This document shows, one piece after another, positions 1 to 7,230 of a stretch of 64,000 bases of DNA (its first letter is position 1; every line of letters starts with the position of its first letter). Under the pieces are notes generated by a model. That model was not told the origin of the DNA. It worked only from the letters and a program-made list of their open reading frames with translations, and did no database searches. The translations under genes and the position numbers were made by a program. The stretch is from the IMG/VR virus record IMGVR_UViG_3300021425_004041, positions 1-64,000 of that record. One strand, given 5' to 3'. Source of the stretch: a virus.

Positions 1-2199
1 TATTGCTGATGTAAGAGTTTGGAAAATCTCTGAGTTATTTCCAACATTTTCTTGCACTACGTTATTTTCATTTTTATTGTCATTTACTTTTTCTATTTCA
101 TCTGTTTTGATAGATGTCTTTTTCGTGTCTTGTGTTTCGTCTATTTGTGGAACTGTAACCTCTTTTGGATCTTCTTTTACTAGTTCTTCTTCTGAAAGAT
201 TTGTCTTTTTCGTGTCTTGTGTTTCGTCTATTTGTGGAACCGTAATCTCTTTTGGATCTTCATTTACTTTTTCTATTTCATCTGTTTTGATAGATGTCTT
301 TTTCGGGTCTTGTGTTTCGTCTATTTGTGGAACTTTTTCTTTATCCTTTGTTAAAAATTGTTGTAGTAAATCTTTATTATCACCTAGTAAATTTTGTAAA
401 ATCTCAGCTCCACTTTCAGTTAACGACTGTATTTCGTATTCTAACGCTTTTAGGTCCTCTGGACTTAAATTTTCTATTTCTCCTAGCTTATCTGCATAGA
501 GCTGTGCTAATTCCTGATTCTGTTTATCTTCCAGCTTCTTCCTCATGTCTGCTTTTGCCCTACCTGCTCCACCGCCTGCTTCTTCACTAAAAAATTCTGC
601 TCCTAATTCTCTACGCAATTTTGCCTTTTCAGACCCAATTTCAGTGTTAGCATATTGTTCATATAACTTCAATTGATCATCAGATATGCCTAGATCGGCT
701 CTCTCTTCCTTGGTTAATTTCTTTATTTCTTCAATTAAAGCTTTATCATCGTTTAACTTTAAAATATTTCCTGTCAAAGCATCTACTTTTTCTATCAATT
801 CTTTAGTAAAATTAGTAGCTGCTCCTGTTTGTACATCATCCTGGAACTCCCTCATCTGATCTTCATAATCAACTTCTGCTCCAAGTGCTGCCCTATTAAC
901 TGTCCGTTGAGCTTCAACCGTAACATCTGTTTGTGCTCTTTGAGCCGCTCCGATTGTCCTTCGTATTTCTCCACCTTCTGCCATCCCATCAAACTGTGCT
1001 GCAGTTTGATCAGTTGCTGCTTTAAGTGTATCATTCCATGCCCGTAAAAATGTAGCAGTGTCGCCGGTAATACCCTCAAGCCCTTCTATATTTCCTTTTA
1101 CCCTATCTATTATAGGTCCTATTTCTTCAAAAGCATCTGCTTGAGTTTTTGCAACATCACTGACTTGGGCAAGTGCAGCTAATCTTAATCCTTCCTCACT
1201 TTGAGCAAAAGCTGCAGCTTCTGCAGCAGCTTTTTCACTTAATTCTTTAGCTAATGCTATATCTCCTCTTTTTGTCGCTGCAGCAGCTTCTTCTAATAAT
1301 CCATATGTTTCGCTATTAAGTGAAGCAAAGTTTTTAGTTGCTTCACTCATAGGAACACCTGTTTGAATTAGATCATCTAATAAGTCTTGAACAACAGGTG
1401 CAGCTTGCTGTAACGCAGCCTGAGCACCTTCATATGCTTTACTTGCTCCTACTGCACCTCGTCTTTCAGCTAACTGCAGAGAAGCCTGGGTGGCACCAGA
1501 TTTTTTCCTTTGATTAATCTCATTTTGCATATCCTCTGCATTTTTGCCAGTTAATTTGCTAATAATTGTTAAAGATTTTGCATATTTGGCAGCTTGTTGA
1601 ATTTGTTGATTAGTTGATAGCCCTTGTAATCTCATACTCCTTTGATTTTGAGCAAGATACTTTACAGTAAATCCTGTTAATTCCTCTGTGCTGTATCCTA
1701 ACTCTCTAAATCTTACGTCCATTCCAGTATCACGCAGTGCTTGACCAATTGTACCAATTGCCTTTGCTCCGCCGTCAACTCCTCCTGCAAATCTCACAAG
1801 GTCTTTACTATTGCTGATAACAAGCTCAGCAAAGCCTGCTAATCCTAATCTAGAATCAGTTACAGATGTCCTTAATTGTATTAGATTACCAGATAATCCA
1901 CCTCCTACTTTGCTTAGATGTTCAAACGCAGTAATACCTGATTCAAAATAAGATGCAGCATCTGCTCCTACGTTTGCAAGAGATTGAAAAGTACTTCCTA
2001 ATACAGGAACTGCGCTTGATAGATTTCCAATGCCAGTAATTGTCTGTTGTAAACTTACAGTCCCTTGATTTAAAACTTGTGTAAACGAACCACTTGCACC
2101 TTCTAAGCTTTTAGTAAGGCTGTTGACCGATAAACCTGCTTTTTTTGCTTGCTCTAGCAATGTTTCCAATACTTTATCTAGTTCTTCTTGCGTTGGCAT
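1..2199 (-). CDS. Large Ala/Glu-rich tape-measure-like virion protein (3' end beyond window)
   Basis: The frame is open from an ATG at 2199 to the window edge: at least 733 residues, C-terminus missing. A TAGGAAA ribosome site lies upstream. The first ~350 residues are Gly/Ser/Ala-rich and helical with moderately hydrophobic patches. The middle is an Ala/Glu/Lys-rich, coiled-coil-like region. From about residue 620 there are three copies of an acidic linker built around VPQIDETQD. Size, composition and position beside gp26 suggest a tail tape-measure or internal virion protein; similar proteins occur in marine T4-like phages. No enzymatic motif is visible. Its strand is opposite to gp26, which is unlike the classical chaperone-then-tape-measure order. 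An alternative is another large structural protein. Confidence 0.6.
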   Translation of the reverse strand, partial: MPTQEELDKVLETLLEQAKKAGLSVNSLTKSLEGASGSFTQVLNQGTVSLQQTITGIGNLSSAVPVLGSTFQSLANVGADAASYFESGITAFEHLSKVGGGLSGNLIQLRTSVTDSRLGLAGFAELVISNSKDLVRFAGGVDGGAKAIGTIGQALRDTGMDVRFRELGYSTEELTGFTVKYLAQNQRSMRLQGLSTNQQIQQAAKYAKSLTIISKLTGKNAEDMQNEINQRKKSGATQASLQLAERRGAVGASKAYEGAQAALQQAAPVVQDLLDDLIQTGVPMSEATKNFASLNSETYGLLEEAAAATKRGDIALAKELSEKAAAEAAAFAQSEEGLRLAALAQVSDVAKTQADAFEEIGPIIDRVKGNIEGLEGITGDTATFLRAWNDTLKAATDQTAAQFDGMAEGGEIRRTIGAAQRAQTDVTVEAQRTVNRAALGAEVDYEDQMREFQDDVQTGAATNFTKELIEKVDALTGNILKLNDDKALIEEIKKLTKEERADLGISDDQLKLYEQYANTEIGSEKAKLRRELGAEFFSEEAGGGAGRAKADMRKKLEDKQNQELAQLYADKLGEIENLSPEDLKALEYEIQSLTESGAEILQNLLGDNKDLLQQFLTKDKEKVPQIDETQDPKKTSIKTDEIEKVNEDPKEITVPQIDETQDTKKTNLSEEELVKEDPKEVTVPQIDETQDTKKTSIKTDEIEKVNDNKNENNVVQENVGNNSEIFQTLTSAI
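81..333. repeat. In-frame degenerate tandem repeat in the tape-measure-like gene
   Basis: The block at 81-150 recurs at 261-330 with about one mismatch. A shorter core recurs at about 115, 202 and 295, spacings of 87 and 93 bases, both multiples of three. In the minus-strand protein this gives three copies of a VPQIDETQD-(T/P)-KKT linker separated by acidic segments such as EDPKE. It looks like an expandable hydrophilic spacer. Confidence 0.85.
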
Positions 2200-2236
2200 A
2201 AATATTTTCCTATAAAATTAACTGTTGTATTAATAC

Positions 2237-2244
2237 TATTTATT
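2237..2244 (-). promoter_or_regulatory. Putative T4-type late promoter for the tape-measure-like gene
   Basis: On the minus strand the bases read AATAAATA, one mismatch from the T4 late consensus TATAAATA. The site is about 38 nt upstream of the ATG at 2199, a suitable leader length with a ribosome site in between. The motif is weak on its own in such AT-rich DNA. Confidence 0.45.
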
Positions 2245-2253
2245 TGGAGATTT

Positions 2254-3096
2254 ATGGCAAGCTTTCTAGATCAATTTACCCGTCAGCCTAAGATATTTGG
2301 AACTTTACCTAGTCAAGGAATCACATATAATGATGAAATAATCAGTGACATGAATGTGACTAGCATTCCTATTTTTGGAATGAATACTATGGATGAATTA
2401 ATTTTAAAAACACCCGACGCTTTATTTTCAGGTGAAGCTACAACTCTAGTGATTAAGAGTTGCATTCCTTCCATCTTAGATCCCTGGAAAATTTTAACTG
2501 CTGATATGGATTATTTGTTGATCGGTGTAAGAATTGCAACATATGGAGATAGATTACCTATTACAACAACATGTCCTAAATGCAAAGAGGAAACTAAGAG
2601 CGATCTGCATTTGCCTAGCTTACTAGACAACTATACTTCCCAAGAAGCTGTAGAAAAAATTACATACAACGGATTAGATCTCGATATTGTCCCTTTAACT
2701 TATGAAATCTCAACGAAAATATCAAAAGACAACTATCAAATGCAAAGAAGACTGTTACATATTGATGAACAAAAAGATTTACCAGATGAACAAAAAGATC
2801 TACAAAAACAAACAATTTACAAAAGTTTATCTATGTTAAATTTTGAGACTGTCTTACATCATGTTTATAGTATAAGTGACGGACAAAATGTAGAAACAGA
2901 CAAAGAAGAAATTTTTGCTTTCGTCAAAAATTCTGAGATAGGTTTATATAAATTAATAGAAGATGCTACGAATATAATTTCTAAAAAGTTTGCCCTACCT
3001 ACAGTTGATGTTGCCTGTGCAAGTGAAACATGTAATCACGTCTATAAAAGTGAAACTTCTTTTGATTATTCAAATTTTTTCGAAGTCAGATCTTAA
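2254..3096 (+). CDS. 26: gp26-like baseplate hub subunit
   Basis: The chosen start is the ATG at 2254 after a GGAGA ribosome site; an in-frame upstream ATG at 2188 overlaps the divergent gene's start and has no good site. The 280-residue protein resembles T4 gp26-family proteins of marine myoviruses: a motif around ELILKTPDALFSGEA, then conserved IKSCIPSI and IRIATYGD segments, then paired cysteines in CPKC at about residues 109-112 and a second Cys pair near the C-terminus (CASETC). The four cysteines could bind zinc. gp26 acts in T4 baseplate hub assembly. The 3' end carries a slippery heptamer and hairpin that would join it to a downstream -1 frame, so it may have a chaperone-like short form and long form. 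Confidence 0.72.
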   Translation: MASFLDQFTRQPKIFGTLPSQGITYNDEIISDMNVTSIPIFGMNTMDELILKTPDALFSGEATTLVIKSCIPSILDPWKILTADMDYLLIGVRIATYGDRLPITTTCPKCKEETKSDLHLPSLLDNYTSQEAVEKITYNGLDLDIVPLTYEISTKISKDNYQMQRRLLHIDEQKDLPDEQKDLQKQTIYKSLSMLNFETVLHHVYSISDGQNVETDKEEIFAFVKNSEIGLYKLIEDATNIISKKFALPTVDVACASETCNHVYKSETSFDYSNFFEVRS

Positions 3097-3113
3097 AGCT
3101 CGATAGATCTGGC
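3072..3113 (+). promoter_or_regulatory. Candidate programmed -1 ribosomal frameshift site
   Basis: In the gp26 frame the codons tcA AAT TTT form the slippery heptamer A AAT TTT at 3072-3078, which fits X XXY YYZ. A perfect 7-bp stem follows: CAGATCT at 3087-3093 pairs with AGATCTG at 3105-3111, extendable by a G-U and a G-C pair to 3085/3113. The spacer is therefore 6-8 nt, the usual distance. The gp26 stop at 3094-3096 lies in the hairpin loop. The -1 frame is closed by stops up to 3065 and open from there to 3311, so the heptamer sits in the only usable overlap window. Confidence 0.75.
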
Positions 3114-3314
3114 GTAGAACAATTAATTACTAAGCATGAGCAAGATCAAAAAACTATAAAATATAATATGTATAAGATTGGTTGGTACATGCGCGGAAGT
3201 TTAAGCTACACTGATTTAATGCGAAATATATCGGTTGACGACAAAGAAATAATGAATACAATTATAAAAGAAAACATTGATCTAAGTGTTCAAGCAAAGA
3301 TGCCTCTGCTGTAA
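3078..3314 (+). CDS. gp51-like hub-assembly segment, probably read as a gp26 fusion by -1 frameshift
   Basis: This 78-codon segment in the -1 frame relative to gp26 has no ATG, GTG or TTG in its first ~30 codons; the first ATG is internal at 3168. It encodes a basic/acidic helical peptide containing YKIGWYMRGSLSYTDLM, which resembles short gp51-type proteins next to gene 26 in marine T4-like phages (from memory, not searched). Read through the slippery site, it gives a fusion of about 353 residues. Tail-assembly chaperone pairs of many phages (lambda G/G-T type) use this arrangement. If no frameshift occurs, only a 48-residue product from 3168 would be possible. T4 gp51 itself is much longer (about 249 residues), so the name is tentative. 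Confidence 0.6.
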   Translation, partial: FRSQILKLDRSGVEQLITKHEQDQKTIKYNMYKIGWYMRGSLSYTDLMRNISVDDKEIMNTIIKENIDLSVQAKMPLL

Positions 3315-3316
3315 AT

Positions 3317-4351
3317 TTATTGTTTTATATGAGGAAAAAACTCTTGTAATGTTGACGTAATACGTTCAATGTCTAGATTCCTAACCATTCTAAGGAAAGT
3401 GGTTAACTTATCAATTACCCATCTATAGTTTTCAGGAACAAGTGCGAGTAATTCTTTTTGCTTACTTTCTAAGAGTGCTGCTGTTTCTTTTCCTTCTCCA
3501 AACGGTGTCATATTGCCAATACCAGAAATTAAAGAACAATCATCCATCAAAGACAACGATGAATAAACTGCAGTTTTACACCAATCTTCAATAGGTTCTT
3601 TAAAGTCTGCAGCAGAGAAAACGCTGTTAACAGCTTCTCCAGTCAGATACCCTCCTGCCAAAGCTACAAGTGCGGTTATTATAGCTGCAGCTCCTACAGT
3701 TGGAGCTAGACCAACTATAATTGGAGCTAATATACTAACTGTTATATAGCCGCCAGTACCCATAAACAATCCAGTAACTAAACGGTCAGTTAACAGTTCT
3801 ACTGATTCATCTATTTTTTTTCTAAAATAAGCAATGTCTACTGCTACCGGTCTTCCTGTATACGGACTAATATTGTTTCTGTTAAGTTTTTCACTACAAC
3901 CATTCAGTTCATAAGCTATTATGTAGCGTCTACTGTAAGTGATTACATCATCAGCAGCAGGAACCGTAATGGCTAATTTGAATAGCCATCCGCCAAACCA
4001 ACTTTTTGACCATTTTCGTGTTTTTTCTACTGTCTTCCTTTTTGCCTTTTTTAATTTTTCTTTATCTTTTTCTTTTTGTTTTTTATATTTGTCTTTGTCT
4101 TGTTGCTGATCTTCATCATTATATTTTTTCTTTTTAGTATCTTTAAAACGCTTTTTTTGGTTTTTATCTTCAGCATTTGCAGTTTTTGTAAGATTCTTTG
4201 CTTCAATTTTACCTTCATCACCTACAAATTCTTTATTAATATAATTCTTGTTTTCGATATCATATATTCGATAAACTGGTTGTCCTTTATCAAACGTTAA
4301 AGTTTGATGAATTACAAATCTTTCTTCATTTATTATTTGAGATACTAACAT
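3317..4351 (-). CDS. Lys-rich protein with central hydrophobic hairpin, function unknown
   Basis: A 344-residue protein I do not recognise. Residues 1-50 are mixed. Residues 50-115 are extremely Lys/Asp/Glu/Gln-rich and probably disordered or coiled. Residues 191-238 form a Gly/Ala-rich hydrophobic stretch long enough for two membrane helices, with helical segments on both sides. The start ATG follows a near-perfect late promoter at 4372-4379, so it is probably a late virion, internal-head or membrane-acting protein. It ends 2 bases from the convergent gp51-like segment with no clear terminator between them. A viroporin, holin or ejection protein is possible, but nothing in the sequence decides this. 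Confidence 0.6.
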   Translation of the reverse strand: MLVSQIINEERFVIHQTLTFDKGQPVYRIYDIENKNYINKEFVGDEGKIEAKNLTKTANAEDKNQKKRFKDTKKKKYNDEDQQQDKDKYKKQKEKDKEKLKKAKRKTVEKTRKWSKSWFGGWLFKLAITVPAADDVITYSRRYIIAYELNGCSEKLNRNNISPYTGRPVAVDIAYFRKKIDESVELLTDRLVTGLFMGTGGYITVSILAPIIVGLAPTVGAAAIITALVALAGGYLTGEAVNSVFSAADFKEPIEDWCKTAVYSSLSLMDDCSLISGIGNMTPFGEGKETAALLESKQKELLALVPENYRWVIDKLTTFLRMVRNLDIERITSTLQEFFPHIKQ

Positions 4352-4371
4352 ATAATTTTATCCAATTACTG

Positions 4372-4379
4372 TATTTATA
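4372..4379 (-). promoter_or_regulatory. T4-type late promoter (exact TATAAATA)
   Basis: On the minus strand the sequence is exactly TATAAATA, the octamer recognised by gp55-type late sigma factors. It lies 21 nt upstream of the ATG at 4351. A gp55-like gene is in the same window, which supports use of this motif. Confidence 0.7.
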
Positions 4380-4380
4380 A

Positions 4381-4399
4381 TAATGAGCTACGCTCATTA
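4381..4399. terminator. Short perfect hairpin, possible terminator
   Basis: TAATGAGC (4381-4388) pairs perfectly with GCTCATTA (4392-4399) around a 3-nt loop. It sits between the end of the structured non-coding stretch and the late promoter on the minus strand, a place where early-operon transcripts would need to stop. No long U-tract follows directly on either strand, so intrinsic termination is plausible rather than shown. Confidence 0.45.
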
Positions 4400-4449
4400 G
4401 TGTTTTCGCTTACGCTCTAACACATTTCTTCTAGCATTAATAAATTAGA

Positions 4450-4760
4450 ATCAATTAATGGTTCATGTAGATTGTTTTGGTCAGACGGAACCTGTACAAA
4501 GGTTCCAAGTCTTTTAGAAAATGTTTCATGTGAGTTGCATTTGCCGTGACTATGAAGTAGGTGTTTTGTACGACCCCAAGGGCTCCTGCCTTTCCCTTAC
4601 CTACACCGACATCATGTAAGTTAAACCTACACTATCCTCTGCTTCGTTCCTACCGCTAGAGGTTTTTAGGGGTTATCGTGAGTGAGACGCACCAGTATCC
4701 GGTGTTGTGTACAAACAACACCTCAAGATGGATTAGGCAACCCTAATCAAACAATGTCTC
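4450..4760. ncRNA. Candidate structured non-coding RNA
   Basis: No ORF of useful length exists here, and GC is clearly raised (about 45-50% by hand count for 4561-4740, against roughly 30% in the genes). Stems: GGAACC 4487-4492 with 4501-4506; GTAGGT 4557-4562 with ACCTAC 4599-4604, enclosing AAGGG 4578-4582 with CCCTT 4594-4598; CCTCT 4636-4640 with 4658-4662; GGTGTTG 4701-4707 with 4716-4722; GATTAGG 4731-4737 with 4742-4748. The first and fourth hairpins have the identical loop TGTACAAA (4493-4500, 4708-4715), and TTTGTAC at 4565-4571 can pair with either loop. Most stems form on either strand, so orientation is not fixed. On the minus strand it would be the 3' end of the early operon transcript. 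I could not match it to a known riboswitch, ribozyme, tRNA or tmRNA. Confidence 0.55.
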
Positions 4761-4770
4761 GTATATAGCC

Positions 4771-5286
4771 TTAAGCGCCTGTACAACAGGATTCAAATGC
4801 TTCTTTGTTCAATTCAAAGAAGTCATTGTAACCTGTAAGTCTCCAAGTGTTGTTAGCCTTGTCTGTGTAGTCTAAGTGCCTATTGGTTTTGAAGTTTTGT
4901 GGTAATTGGTATGCGATATATTTGCCTATTCGGTCAAATTTCATAAAGAGGATGTTCACATCGCCTTGGTCAGCTGCCTCAAGTGTTTGTTGTAGCCAGT
5001 TTTCAAGTTGTGGTATGGGGCCTTTAGTGAGTAATTGATGGAAGGGAAACCCTGCATAGTTTTTACACTCTGCATTGAAGTATTTCCAATGGTCAGGAGG
5101 AATAATATCTCCTTTATGGGCTCGTATTTGTCCTTCCGTAAGTCTTTCTCGACGATAATTGTTTTTACCGCCAGTAAAAGCACCACTGTCTGGAACTCTT
5201 GTAAATGAATTATTATACATTTCAGAGAGATGCTTTGCTATTTCTCTCTCGAACCCTTTGCCTTTTGATTTGCTTTTCGATGGCAT
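4771..5286 (-). CDS. PD-(D/E)XK nuclease, Holliday-junction-resolvase-like
   Basis: A 171-residue protein with a basic N-terminus (KSKSKGKG), then GFEREI at 11-16, a conserved PDSGAF-GG segment at 32-40, GD at 59-60 and ECK at 73-75. E13/E15, D60 and E73-x-K75 fit the core of the archaeal Hjc-like/PD-(D/E)XK fold. Homologues in T4-like cyanophages are usually called putative resolvases. It would cut branched recombination or replication intermediates before packaging, like T4 gp49 (an unrelated fold). It overlaps the preceding 78-residue gene by 65 nt and is the last gene of the gp55-gp47-gp46 operon, which fits a recombination role. Confidence 0.72.
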   Translation of the reverse strand: MPSKSKSKGKGFEREIAKHLSEMYNNSFTRVPDSGAFTGGKNNYRRERLTEGQIRAHKGDIIPPDHWKYFNAECKNYAGFPFHQLLTKGPIPQLENWLQQTLEAADQGDVNILFMKFDRIGKYIAYQLPQNFKTNRHLDYTDKANNTWRLTGYNDFFELNKEAFESCCTGA

Positions 5287-5458
5287 ACTTCTCGTGGATT
5301 TCTTTTTGTCTTTGTTTTGCTAAAGTAATTATCTTTCTTAAAGATCTCCGGCTTGAAGCGTGAGTCCTATGTGATAATTTACGCTCAAACTTCTCATTTT
5401 CGACAAAATATTCCATATATGCTTTTGTAAGCAAGTCATGCGTATCGTCAATTATCAT
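5222..5458 (-). CDS. Small basic helical protein, conserved next to gp46
   Basis: A 78-residue, strongly charged, probably all-helical protein. The N-terminus is acidic (MIIDDTHDLL) and the rest is Arg/Lys-rich, with a run of SSRRSLRKIITLAKQRQKEI. Its ATG overlaps the gp46 stop by 4 nt (ATGA), so translation is coupled to gp46, and its 3' end overlaps the nuclease start. Similar small proteins follow gp46 in marine T4-like phages; I know of no assigned function. Nucleic-acid binding is possible from charge alone. Confidence 0.65.
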   Translation of the reverse strand: MIIDDTHDLLTKAYMEYFVENEKFERKLSHRTHASSRRSLRKIITLAKQRQKEIHEKYAIEKQIKRQRVRERNSKASL

Positions 5459-7230
5459 ACTGCTACCTCTAAATCATTACTGTAAGATGTAAATCCATTT
5501 TCCTTAATAACTTTTAACACATGGTTAACTCTTCCAATTAGTTCATCCTTGTGACTAATAAGGAAAACATTTTTTTCTCGTTCTCTACCCATTTTTTTAA
5601 TTACTGCAAGTGAACCTTCTACTCCTGCAGTGTCCATCCCGCTGTCAATAAGTTCGTCAATGAATAATAAATTAATGTTTTGGTACAAACTCTCCCATAC
5701 ATCACGGAATGCAAAGCTCATACCAAGTATTAATCGATTCCTTTCGCCTCTGCTAAGGTTATCAAAGTCTAAATCCTGCCCAAGCTGGGTAATTTCTACT
5801 GCTAGATCGTTTTGGAACGTAACTTGATGTGGTAAACCTAGCCTATCTAGGTAATAAGTAAGCCTATTGTTGAGATATGCAAGATTTTGATCAATAATCT
5901 TCTTCCTAATGAACGAATCCTTGTTGGTTAACAACTTTAATAGGAATTCTTGATGCTCTTTATAGTCTGTAAGTGTGTTTACAGTATCCCAAACAATTTC
6001 TTGTAGTGCAGTATGAGACAATTCTTCAATTTGTTCTTGGTATGGATCTGTTTCTGCTAAGGTACGTTCTAATGTACTACGTAATTGTCCTACATTTTCT
6101 TTATGTTCGTATGCTTCCTTAACAGTATCATAAAAAGTGTCAGGCCTGCCATTAATATCACCAATTTCTATTAATCCTTGTTCAACATCTGTTAATTTTC
6201 TTGTGATTTCTGTTTGATATGTAACAGCATCTTCCAGCTCTTTGGACTTTTTATCTACCATTTCCTGTTTTTTGTCTGCATGTAGCGGTTGGTTACATGC
6301 ATAACATATAGCAGTTTCCAATTCTTCGATATCCTTTTTGACTTTATCAACTGTTTTATCTGCACGAGATAGAGCGCTCTCTAATGTAGCACGTTCCTTG
6401 TTTAGTGCTGTAATTGCGTTGTTGTGTTCATTCCAATCAGCGAGTTTTGTGTGTAAGTTTAGCTCGTTTTCAATGTCTAACTCTTCTAATTCGGTAATGC
6501 TACGTTGTAATTTACCGATTCCTTTTTCTTTTTGAGCTTTCCAGGCAGATTGTTTTAGTTTTAAGCTATCGATGCTATCTTGTATGTGTTCGTTACTGGT
6601 TTGAACTGCTCTAATCCGTGCTTCTTCTTCAGATATAGCTTCTTTGGTACTCCGTACCTGTTCTTTTAGCCGTTCTGCCTTTTCTGATAACAGTGTAATA
6701 CCTAATAGCTGTTCAATAATCATCCTTTGATCATTCTGTCGCATGTTAAGGAAAGGTTCCGTATAGGTATTAAGTGCAACAACATGTTTAAACATGTCAT
6801 GACTCATACCAAGTAGCTCATTTATAGCCTCTTGTGTCTTCCTACTGTCTCCTTGGCTCTCGTCTAGGATTTCCTGTTCTTGATTGTTAATATAAAACTT
6901 CATTACATTAGGGGATCTACCTCTTTCTATCCTATAGTCAGTATTATTCTTCTCAAAATGTAATGTAACCAGCATTCCCTTACTATTTGTCTTATTAATT
7001 AAGTTATTTCTCTTGATATTAGTAAGAGCTTGCCCATATAATGCGTATGATAGTGCATTAATAATAGTAGTTTTGCCTGTTCCATTACGAGATCCAGTAT
7101 CATCACCACCTTGATCTAAGTTCTCACCTAAAACTAATGTTAATTGTTCTTTGCTAAAATCTATGGCTTGCGTTTGATTACCAACGCTCATAAAGTTTTT
7201 AACTGTAAGGTCTTTTATTTTAATTGGCAT
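5455..7230 (-). CDS. 46: gp46 recombination endonuclease subunit (Rad50/SbcC-like ATPase)
   Basis: 591 residues, close to T4 gp46 (560). Walker A is GSRNGTGKTT at about 46-55. Long coiled-coil arms flank a zinc hook CYAC near residue 310. The ABC signature LSRGERNRL is near 490 and Walker B NLLFIDEL near 522, followed by an ISHKDEL switch histidine. It pairs with gp47 to process DNA ends for recombination-dependent replication. The start overlaps the gp47 stop by one base (TAATG). All catalytic motifs look intact. Confidence 0.95.
   Translation of the reverse strand: MPIKIKDLTVKNFMSVGNQTQAIDFSKEQLTLVLGENLDQGGDDTGSRNGTGKTTIINALSYALYGQALTNIKRNNLINKTNSKGMLVTLHFEKNNTDYRIERGRSPNVMKFYINNQEQEILDESQGDSRKTQEAINELLGMSHDMFKHVVALNTYTEPFLNMRQNDQRMIIEQLLGITLLSEKAERLKEQVRSTKEAISEEEARIRAVQTSNEHIQDSIDSLKLKQSAWKAQKEKGIGKLQRSITELEELDIENELNLHTKLADWNEHNNAITALNKERATLESALSRADKTVDKVKKDIEELETAICYACNQPLHADKKQEMVDKKSKELEDAVTYQTEITRKLTDVEQGLIEIGDINGRPDTFYDTVKEAYEHKENVGQLRSTLERTLAETDPYQEQIEELSHTALQEIVWDTVNTLTDYKEHQEFLLKLLTNKDSFIRKKIIDQNLAYLNNRLTYYLDRLGLPHQVTFQNDLAVEITQLGQDLDFDNLSRGERNRLILGMSFAFRDVWESLYQNINLLFIDELIDSGMDTAGVEGSLAVIKKMGREREKNVFLISHKDELIGRVNHVLKVIKENGFTSYSNDLEVAV

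Noticed and set aside
852-1079. Short ORFs inside 1-2199 in other frames
   Set aside because: They overlap the long open minus-strand frame, which has protein-like composition and a good ribosome site.
2188-2253. A longer gp26 starting at 2188
   Set aside because: The extra 22 residues overlap the divergent gene's start, have no ribosome site and do not look like the gp26 family; 2254 follows GGAGA.
4480-4510. A tRNA arm (GGTTC-like loop)
   Set aside because: No matching acceptor, D and anticodon arms could be built around it on either strand.
4441-4770. A protein-coding gene in the gap
   Set aside because: Stops occur in all frames at short intervals; the longest start-to-stop run noticed is about 20 codons. 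RNA structure explains the composition better.
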